Assembly: GCA_002682825.1 (NCBI GenBank)
Contig: NOKP01000002.1
Location: 873,132-937,131, forward strand
From: Neonectria sp. B-13
Lineage: Eukaryota; Ascomycota; Sordariomycetes; Hypocreales; Nectriaceae
Length of the DNA stretch: 64,000 bases
Direction: 5' to 3'
Each line of letters starts with the position of its first letter. Within the stretch, counting starts at the first letter, position 1. A model generated the notes under the pieces. It worked only from the letters and a program-made list of their open reading frames with translations, did no database searches and was not told the origin of the DNA. This document shows, piece after piece, positions 56,750 through 64,000 of this stretch. The translations under genes and the position numbers were made by a program.

Positions 56750-58792
56750 ATGCGTGTTTCTATCGCCTCTGTGCTGGGCCTCGCCGCCGGTATTGCCCTT
56801 GCGGGATGCCCCTATTACGATGAGAATGGAGGGGCTCGCAAGTGCCCCTACGCCAACAAGCTCATTGGCGATACGCAGAGCAGCGCCAGCTCTACTGCGG
56901 TGGCCAAGCGCGTTGCTCCGGCTACTGACAAGCTCGGTGTTATGTACTTGAACCGCATTGCGCCGTCAGCGTCGCAACTATGGATTGCCAATGCCAACGG
57001 TAGCGATGCTACCCAGCTTCTGCGAAATCAGTCAGCGCCGTTTGACTACCACGCCAGTTGGTCCCAAGATGGCAAATGGATTGTCTTCACCAGCGAGCGA
57101 CGCGCCGACGGCCAGTCTGACCTGTACCGGGTCAGGCCCGATGGCAGTGGGCTAGAAACGCTTGTGGCGACTGACTCATTTGAGGACATTGGAATCCTGT
57201 CTCCTGATGGTTCGAAGCTCGCCTACGTATCCACTGCCATAAACTACACAACCAACATCTTCGTCAACGACCTGTCCACGGGCACCGCCATGAATGTCAC
57301 AGGCAGTGATGAGACGGTCGGTAGCTTCGTGGGTCCCCATAGTTTCTATCGGCCCTCTTGGTCTCCTAACGGCGAGTGGCTTGCCTTTAGCTCCGATACC
57401 AACACCGAATGGACCGGCCACAGCAACGGCACAGGCTGGGAACACACCCAGACCCTTTCGCTCTACGTCGTACGCCCAAACGGCAGTGACTTCCGCAGGG
57501 TTATAGGGGAGGCCGGATACTGTCTCGGCTCCCCGCAATGGTCACTCGACGGAACGCGCCTGGTCTACTATAACATGACGACGGAGGCGACATACAACGC
57601 CCACGGGACCAGCGGCCAGCAGAGCTCCATCGTGTCGCAAATCTTCAGTGTCGACGTGGCTAGTGGCTCAGACGTCACCCAGCACACTTTCGACGACTCC
57701 CTAAAAGTAGCAGGACATTACATTGCCAGCAACAACAGCACCAATATTGGTTATCTCGTCAAGGCCGGCATGAAGTCGGGCGTTAACTACACTCTGCCTG
57801 ATGGCACCCATCAATACTTCAACAGCTCATTGCGCAACCCAGCGTGGTCGGCCGACGGCTCTCGAGTCGTTTATGAGGTATACGCATGGGAGCAGCGCCA
57901 AGCTGAGAAGCCGCTCTTCAGTTGGGACAGCGAGTGGGAGTACCGCTTCATGGATATATTCCCGCAGTTCAACAACGCGACCAAACGGCTAGCCACGACG
58001 GAGAAGCAGCTCGGGAATTCTTCCTCGTCTGTTGTGCTCACCAATGCCGACTACAGCGATCTCGTCAGGGCCTTCGACGTATACGATATCAATAGCACAG
58101 CTGCCGAGACAGCAATGTATAATTCTGGTCTAGCCGGTGCCTTCCAGCCCACCTGGACACCCGACGGCTCGCAGCTAGCTGTTGGCTTTGGTACGTGGTT
58201 CTTTAACCGCGTGCTCTATCCAGGTACGCTGTATCTCCTCGACGCCAACGGCACCACCCACCGGAACCTGACAGATGGCACCCTCAACGCCGGATTCCCG
58301 TCTTTCTCCCCTGATGGTACCAAACTTGTCTACCGGCTATGGGACTGGAACAACGGCCCACTAGGGCTGCACACCATGGACCTCGCGACTGGCAGCTCGA
58401 CACGTATCACTGACGGCTGGGACAATACGCCTGGCTGGTCGCCCGACGGCGAGCTCATCGTCTTCACGCGCCAGACAAATTGGACGTCAGGAAACAGTTG
58501 GGAGGCCGACCGGTTCGACATCTGCACCGTCAAACCCGATGGAACTGAGCTCAAGGTGCTCACCGAATCGCAAGCCAACGATGCACACGCCGTCTGGTCC
58601 CCCGACGGGCGCATTATGTACAGCAGTGGCATGTACGGCTTCCGGGACGAGAGCGCACTCTACGACGGCACCTTTCAGCCCTATGGCCAAATCGTCGTTA
58701 TGAACGCCGACGGATCCAACAAGACTATGTTAACAGACAGCATGTGGGAGGACTCTATGCCTATGTATATATATAGCTCAGGGTTTGATTGA
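56750..58792 (+). CDS. secreted PD40/TolB-like beta-propeller protein, 680 aa
   Basis: Intronless. The ATG at 56750 opens a signal peptide (VSIASVLGLAAGIALAG); an ATG 14 codons upstream would spoil it. The mature protein carries at least nine copies of the PD40 strand motif, such as WSQDGKWIVF, LSPDGSKLAYV, WSPNGEWLAF, WSLDGTRLVYY, WSADGSRVVYE, FSPDGTKLVYR, WSPDGELIVF and WSPDGRIMY. They usually follow an xxxxPDGxxxxxL turn as in TolB-type propellers. Many Asn-x-Ser/Thr sites fit secretion. No peptidase domain follows the propeller, so it is probably a binding or scaffold protein rather than an enzyme. PD40 proteins are far more common in bacteria, so old transfer is possible. The coding sequence is GC-rich relative to its flanks. 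Confidence 0.85.
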   Translation: MRVSIASVLGLAAGIALAGCPYYDENGGARKCPYANKLIGDTQSSASSTAVAKRVAPATDKLGVMYLNRIAPSASQLWIANANGSDATQLLRNQSAPFDYHASWSQDGKWIVFTSERRADGQSDLYRVRPDGSGLETLVATDSFEDIGILSPDGSKLAYVSTAINYTTNIFVNDLSTGTAMNVTGSDETVGSFVGPHSFYRPSWSPNGEWLAFSSDTNTEWTGHSNGTGWEHTQTLSLYVVRPNGSDFRRVIGEAGYCLGSPQWSLDGTRLVYYNMTTEATYNAHGTSGQQSSIVSQIFSVDVASGSDVTQHTFDDSLKVAGHYIASNNSTNIGYLVKAGMKSGVNYTLPDGTHQYFNSSLRNPAWSADGSRVVYEVYAWEQRQAEKPLFSWDSEWEYRFMDIFPQFNNATKRLATTEKQLGNSSSSVVLTNADYSDLVRAFDVYDINSTAAETAMYNSGLAGAFQPTWTPDGSQLAVGFGTWFFNRVLYPGTLYLLDANGTTHRNLTDGTLNAGFPSFSPDGTKLVYRLWDWNNGPLGLHTMDLATGSSTRITDGWDNTPGWSPDGELIVFTRQTNWTSGNSWEADRFDICTVKPDGTELKVLTESQANDAHAVWSPDGRIMYSSGMYGFRDESALYDGTFQPYGQIVVMNADGSNKTMLTDSMWEDSMPMYIYSSGFD

Positions 58793-59780
58793 ATATATTT
58801 AAACTGCCATATACTCTTAAGCTGCAATCCATGGGTAGCAAGAGATTTTAAATAAGAAAAGTGATAGAGGTATTAGAATCCGTAGATAGTGATATTTAGC
58901 TCTTATTCTCCAATCTACTACCAAGACGTAACATATCGAGAATTATACTGGAACTTATATGATATTGTTTAACTTACTAGCTGCCTATATGTAAAGGATA
59001 GCGGAGGTGTGTGCTATTCGACAATGACCCAGTGGCCTGTAGGGCCAAAAGATCAATCAGTATCAGCACGTCTTGCTGTACGGCACCTCATATTTGTTGA
59101 TACATGATTGCTAGCTTGGGTTCTCGGCCCCAACTAGCAAAATTCATTCCCTTACGTTTAGGTTCTTTGTGGTAAAACTTGTAATTTTTAAGCATAGCCT
59201 ATTCTGATAAATAGTCAATGAGAAATGAGGTAATATAATCAGGAGAGATATATAAATTCCAAGGTTAATGTGGGCTAGGCTAAATATAATTACTATGTAA
59301 TAGAACAAAGTAAAAGAAGATACATGGAGTTCATTCTATTTGTTACACTTAATGTCCTGGGGGTGTCATGCCAGAAATTTAATGACAATCCCAAGGGCAA
59401 CGCCGAGACCTTAAGTAAATTCCCGGAGACCTCTGCTCCCGAAGATGTACCTATGATTGAAAGCTTCTATGCGAAGGGACTGAAGCTTCAAGCTCGGTTC
59501 AATGCAATTCATGTTGCTGTGGAGGTGGAAGTGATGCTTGGGGTTGTGATGTCACAGAATCGAGGGTCAGATTTATGGCAATGCAGTTTTTATGTTGTAT
59601 AGACGTATCAAGAATAAGAAAATGTTGACCAAAACCTATAGCCCTGTGGCGATCCTGAAGGATGCCATTGCTTGAGATGCTCCTTTCACTCAGTAGGAAG
59701 CATCGGCAGGGCTACCACCACTCTCACTTTCCAGAGTTCAAATCCCCTAGAGGTCTAGGACCACTTCATATCCTATTTCT
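58793..59780. other. intergenic region, AT-rich left half
   Basis: 58793-59320 is AT-rich and has no gene. A 92-codon + strand frame at 59324-59602 begins with a hydrophobic stretch and could be a small secreted protein, but nothing else supports it. A GTTCAAATC-like T-arm at about 59735 has no cloverleaf around it. Confidence 0.4.
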
Positions 59781-60190
59781 CTAGTAGAGACCAACAACGA
59801 TGTCACCCTTGACACGGGCAGTCAGGTGGACCTCAGCCTCGATGTCGAGCTTGATGCCGATGAGGAGAGCGGCAGTCTTGAGCTTGCCCTCATCGTCGGT
59901 AGCACCCTTCAGGAGCTGGCCTATTTGAAGATGTGAGCCGTTGTTCAGTTGGCAGTGTTCAGGATGTTACTTACCAGCGGGGCGGTTGAGGCCAGTGGCA
60001 GTGGGCAGAGGAACGACGAACTGGTTCTGGGTCTCAGACTCAGAGTCGTAGTTCTTGGTAAGGCTGCGAAAGTGTTAGACTGGTCATGGAGATGGTTCTG
60101 AGCTCGTCAAGCCGGAGCATGCATCGAAGTGATGCTTGCTCGAGATGAAGGTGGCAGAAGATGGAAGACTTACGCGCGGGGAGCAGACAT
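59781..60190 (-). CDS. small conserved-looking protein, three exons, 81 aa
   Basis: Exons (minus) are 60190-60174, 60063-59975 and 59920-59781. The GTAAGT donors and CAG/TAG acceptors are near-perfect and the phases (2, 1) close exactly, giving MSAPRALTKNYDSESE at the start and RVKGDIVVGLY at the end. Codons are strongly biased to C-ending forms and AAG, a sign of high expression in fungi. The product is soluble, with an acidic N-terminal third, a PTATGLNRPAG hinge and a C-terminal part of alternating hydrophobic residues (IGIKLDIEAEVHLTARVKGDIVVG), probably beta strands. No signal peptide or family is recognised. The first exon has only 17 nt, so simple ORF finding misses the gene. Confidence 0.75.
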
Positions 60191-60744
60191 CTTGAATGTT
60201 GGTTGAAGGGTGGAAAGGTGGGAGTGAGTGTTGAAGAGTGTTGAGAGTGAAGTGTTTGTGTTGGTGGATTGGTAGTGATGAGTTTTTTCGAATAAGAGGG
60301 TTGAAGATATGGTCTTATATAGGTCATGCTGCTTTCATCATGCGGCTCTGAGTTGAAGCCAGCCCCCAAGGTACGGCCGAAAAGATCCGAAGCATCGCAT
60401 CTGGCGTCAAGCAGCACGATCGCCGTCGCTCCCGAATCCCTCCCGAGTCCCTGAACCCTGGAGCCAGCGCAAAAGACAGCAGAACCCACCTCAGCTGCTC
60501 CCCACACTTGATTGCTTGCCCTCCACACTTGATGAGCTGTCACGGGAGCCCCACAGCCAAAAAGCAGTTTGACATACGACGCGCCATGATGTTTCTTGCC
60601 GTCCACGGAAAGGACCGTTGCGACTAGCTCCAAAAGACTCGGGTGTACACGCGCCGCATCGACACGCCAAAAGCACCTTGTCTGACATGAGCTTCGTATG
60701 CAGGAGATTCGCGGGTGTGATTAGCGACGGCTTCCGGTTCCCCG

Positions 60745-61460
60745 CTAAAAATCTCCGGCACATCGACGTGGAGGTCTCCCGGACCATTCAGGCGTGTTGT
60801 TTTCATGCTGTCCCACTTGGAGGTGGGTTTGACGTGATCGACATGGATTCTTACCCCATGTCCCCGAGCTGTAGAACGATTCGGAGAAGTTCTTGACCAG
60901 ATCTGGCTGGAGGTCAAGAGCCGCGACGCGATCGAGTGGCTGGCCAGCAGCTATGTTCTTATCAATTAACATGCCCATCTCCACCAGCAGACCACTTGAT
61001 GCCATCACGGAGTTCAATTGCCTGTGCAATGTTCGAAGACAAATTTAAAATAACAAAAGGCGCAGATGTCTCACGCAAACAGAAGCAAGCATAGCGCGCG
61101 GTATGTGCGTTTTGCTGCTGTACACGGTCCTTCTTTCTGCGCTTCACCGCTGTAGCACCCTTGTAAATTGGCGATCTTTTTACGCCTCAATTCATTCATA
61201 CTGGCCATAGGTATCAGCGCAAGACTCAGTCAACGACTCACGCTTCCCCGGCGGAATATGAATCAATCTCGGGCCGGTCCATTTTTACCCGACATGGTGC
61301 TCTGAAAGCGGCAGTTGTCTTTAGCTGGTTGTTTATTGCCGTGATGGCCTCATCTTGAGCTGCTGTAGGGTAATTGCGATGGATTTCATCATCAAAATTG
61401 ATCACCCGCTCACGCTGATCTCTCACAGTGCCAGGCGTAGGCCCAAAGCAATCGAAAGGT
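60745..61460 (-). CDS. unrecognised multi-exon protein, 5' end open
   Basis: Three consecutive exons join in frame on the minus strand. The first, from about 61460 to 61242, carries VPFDCFGPTPG and RERVINFDDEIHRNYPTAA. The second is 61200-61075 (MNELRRKKIANLQGCYSG). The third is 61021-60745, with MLIDKNIAAGQPLDRVAALDL. Donors are GTGAGT and GTGAGA and acceptors are CAG, with phase 2 at both introns. An optional 39-nt intron near 60860 would also keep frame. The first exon seems to continue upstream through another acceptor, so the true start is not found. The family is unknown; the mix of basic and amphipathic segments suggests a soluble intracellular protein. Confidence 0.5.
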
Positions 61461-61792
61461 ACTGGTTCTCTACTGCTTTATCCGTACATCATCATTAATT
61501 AGTTAAACTTTGTGGCCTAACAACGAAAAATTACGGACGAGTTGGAAGGCTACTGGTAAAATGCGCGTGCTTGTTTTCTTTTTTGGATGTCTTCACCAGT
61601 CATTTCTTCTCAAGTGACACATGATCACTTTAACTACCACGCCGCGGAAACATCCACCGTGCATGGGCCTACACGAGCTAGAATCACCTGATTGCCGGTT
61701 GAGTTTGAGACGTTAGAATTGAACGGAAGTCACATCAGAATTACAAACGAATAGACCGTACCAGACAGCAAGGCGCGTTCTTCGCCGCCTCT

Positions 61793-64000
61793 CTACGCCC
61801 AATCACTCAAGCATTGTATGAGCTCCATAGACGTCTCGTTAAGACTGTGCCTATTGTCCGTCACCATGATCTTAACCTTGCTGAACAGCCTCTCCGCGTC
61901 AGCCGCTTGTGAGGGGATGGATAGGATATCCCAAGCCATACGCGACAGCGTGGGATAGGTGTGTTGGTTGTGCTCCCACCATTGAAGGGGTTGGGCCACC
62001 TTGACTGGCGGTTCCGCAAAGTACTTGTTGAGTTCGTTGACCGGGCTACCGGACGGTGGAGCAGGAGATGCATAGAAAGAGCTGGGGATCCCGTCTAACG
62101 CGTCGCCATCCTCCTGGAACATCATGGACTGCTGAGCAGCCTGACTCGGCGGCCACCAGCGTTGGTAAAAGTCCTCGAACTGCAGTTGAATCGTGTCGGC
62201 CTCATTCTTATCCCTCTTCAAAAAGTGGACATACTTTAATCGAAGCCCAGGGTGCAGGATGAGGGCGGCCCAATAGACTGGCGTTTGGTGCAGTGGCTTT
62301 CTGTAGTGGTCCAACTTGGCAACGGCGAGGTCGAGCGACTTGATCAGATGCGGACGCCAGCGGTTGTTGGTCTGGTATTGGTCATCATACGAGTCCATTG
62401 ACGCGAAATTTAGCTGTGACTGGGCTTGCTGTGACTGGGCTTGCTGTGACTGGGCTTGCTGTGACTGGGCTTGCTGTGACTGGGCTTGCTGTGACTGGGC
62501 TTGCTGTGACTGGGCTTGCTGTGACTGGGCTTGCTGTGACTCGGATTGGCAGGAGAGGTGGGAAGAGACAGTGTGGTAGCTCTGCATGACCAAGGAAATG
62601 GACGCAGGCTTGCGATCTTCGAATAACTTGGATTGCGCCAAAAATGGACGCAAGATGCTCTCCGTCGTTGACAAACATGCCCAGTCGGCGGGGCTCAGGA
62701 CGTCTCCTTCAGGGATGTGACTTAATGAACCGGCATCCCGGCGGCTGTGTGTGCAAAAGCGGTCGATGACGGCCTGTAGTTTCAGGGCCCGCTCGACCAT
62801 GAGATAGATTGTGCTCCATTCGCCTTGCTGGTCAGGCCGCAGTTTAGCATCGCTCGGTACATCCAATACGGCAGTTTCAGTATCGTTGTGTCCTGCGTGG
62901 TGGAGCATGACGCTGAAGAGATCACGGCGCTGCGGCGATTGGCGAATAGATTGGATGACAATGTGGAGTTTGCCAATGGGCCCGTGGGCACGCCATGCCG
63001 CGTCGTAGTCATCCGGGTGTGAAGCGCTGGCGTTGCGCTGGGCGTCGAAGAGAAACGACTTCGCAACCAGCTCGAGGATGTGGCCCCAACACTGGAGGCG
63101 GCGGTCGCGAACTTCTTGGTCGATTGCCCGAGGCAAGGTGGAAGGGCTCATGAACTGCAGAAAGTGCGCGATGCAAGTCGTATTCGACTCGGCGGTGTCG
63201 AGCGTGAAGCACCCGATGCGGTTCCACGAGAGAGCAAAGTCGGTGCAGACTTGGCGCAGCAATAGAGCCATGTTTTCGCCAGAGGGACTGCCTTCCAGCT
63301 GCCGGCATCCAAGGATCCTTGTTGTGGAGAGCTTCTTGGAGTCGATGAAGTGGCCCAGTACTCCAAGAATGGCATATCCGTTGGGCGAGGACCAGAGATC
63401 GAAGGTGAGGTTGATGACTGATGCAGCTGTGCGGAGCTGCTCCTTGATGAGCTCCTTCTTTTCCTTGTATTGCGACAGAAGCCAATTCTTAATCGTCGTC
63501 GAGCTGGACGGCAAGGCTTGCTGGATGACCTCGGGAGGTGTAAGCAGTAAGGTGCGGAAATGGCCGTGGGAGATGACACTGAAGGGAATGGCAGCCGAGA
63601 CTATCCATTCGAGGAGGCATTCTTGAAAGGCCTTGACTGTGCCAGCCACCAAGGGCTTAGAAGGCCCTGATTTGGAGGCGGGGGCAGATTTCAGCGCAGC
63701 CAAAGCAGAAGAAGCCTGTGTTTGGGCGACGGGCAGAGACGGTTTTGGCTCGGCGGGGCCGTTGTCGGTGTTCCTGTCGATGCGATGGGTGTTGCGAAGG
63801 TGCGAAGAAGCAGACGAGGTCGCATCCTCACACTTGAAGAGCCCATCGCCGAGGGCGCCCTTCTTGTCGCAAGCGTGACAGAGCCAAAAGTGCGTGCCGA
63901 CGGCGTGGCTGGGCGAGCCCTGGACCAACACGAGGCAGAAGCCGTGCTGGAAGACCCACGAGCGACGGGGCACGCGTTTCCAGCACCACTCTTCCAGCAC
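61793..64000 (-). mobile_element. hAT-superfamily transposase, partial (runs off window)
   Basis: One uninterrupted frame of 735 codons enters from the right edge and stops at 61793. Near the N-terminal side a BED-like zinc finger is visible (WLCHAC, then HLRNTHRID). The middle has the RNase-H-like region (VINLTFDLWSSPNGYAILG, then RILGCRQLEGSPSGE, and TLDTAESNTT). The C-terminus is the hAT dimerisation domain: YPTLSRMAWDILSIPSQAADAERLFS and KIMVTDNRHSL. The frame is intact within the window, so the element may be active or young. The 5' end lies outside, and I could not identify terminal inverted repeats or a target duplication. Codons are GC-rich, unlike the RIP-decayed genes elsewhere. Confidence 0.85.
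62413..62532. repeat. 15-bp minisatellite, eight perfect units, inside transposase
   Basis: GCTGTGACTGGGCTT is repeated eight times without change; a ninth, altered copy follows from 62533. On the coding (minus) strand each unit adds five residues of a Gln/Ala/Ser pattern (QQAQS), so unit number can vary without breaking the frame. Confidence 0.95.

Noticed and set aside
59700..59760. Possible tRNA because of a GTTCAAATC T-loop-like string
   Set aside because: The bases on both sides do not form a T-stem, and no D-arm or acceptor stem can be drawn.
61426..61444. CAGTGCCAGGCGTAGGCCC as a terminal repeat of the hAT element
   Set aside because: It begins like hAT ends and points inward, but it lies inside a protein-like exon of the minus-strand gene 60745-61460, and the partner end is outside the window.
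1..64000. CRISPR array, bacterial operon or prophage
   Set aside because: Genes carry spliceosomal introns, and no regularly spaced repeats with unique spacers occur; the short tandem repeats are minisatellites.

Overview
The window is nuclear DNA of a filamentous ascomycete. Genes have short introns (about 50-180 nt) with GTAAGT-type donors and CAG/TAG acceptors, and the families are typical of Pezizomycotina: Zn2Cys6 regulators with fungal-type middle regions, an SRPK-like kinase, a BTB relic, an S8 protease with an I9 propeptide, and small secreted Cys-rich proteins. A hypocrealean Sordariomycete is my best guess, but nothing here proves the order. Several decayed genes carry Trp-to-stop changes (TGG to TGA/TAG), as repeat-induced point mutation (RIP) or similar C-to-T decay would leave.

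Layout. 1-9.5 kb: one five-exon kinase gene, two tandem tRNA-Trp genes (the second diverged), then a 4.3-kb stretch with no convincing gene. 9.5-12.1 kb: two intronless secreted Cys-rich proteins, the first built from modules that include four near-identical 96-bp units. 12.4-13.5 kb: an MFS transporter pseudogene. 13.8-28.5 kb: the metabolic core of the window, with a choline/GABA-family permease, an aldehyde dehydrogenase, a GMC enzyme that keeps the choline-oxidase residues, a histidine-phosphatase-family protein, a class II aldolase/adducin protein, a gamma-butyrobetaine-dioxygenase-like enzyme with a mitochondrial-type leader, and a Zn2Cys6 regulator. I read this as a candidate gene cluster for quaternary amines (choline, betaine, carnitine). 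28.6-36 kb: a relic GH3 beta-glucosidase, a low-complexity basic protein, an unresolved hypothetical gene and an FAD-linked oxidoreductase. 37.5-49.3 kb: a multi-pass membrane protein, a BTB relic, a free-standing I9 inhibitor head-to-head with an S8 protease whose own propeptide resembles it, a decayed secreted-protein gene and a partly unreadable hypothetical gene. 49.3-64 kb: a gene-poor AT-rich tract, a regulator with one complete and one partial Zn2Cys6 cluster, a secreted PD40 beta-propeller protein, an 81-residue three-exon gene, an unrecognised multi-exon gene and, running off the right edge, a hAT-type transposase with an in-frame 15-bp minisatellite.

How the parts may work together. 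In the 13.8-28.5 kb block the permease would import a quaternary amine, the GMC oxidase would make betaine aldehyde, the aldehyde dehydrogenase would make glycine betaine, and the dioxygenase links to carnitine chemistry. The last gene is the obvious candidate regulator. The I9/S8 pair suggests a protease kept in check by a separately encoded copy of its own pro-inhibitor. Exon structures were derived by hand from splice signals and frame. Where the frame could not be closed, the entry says so.
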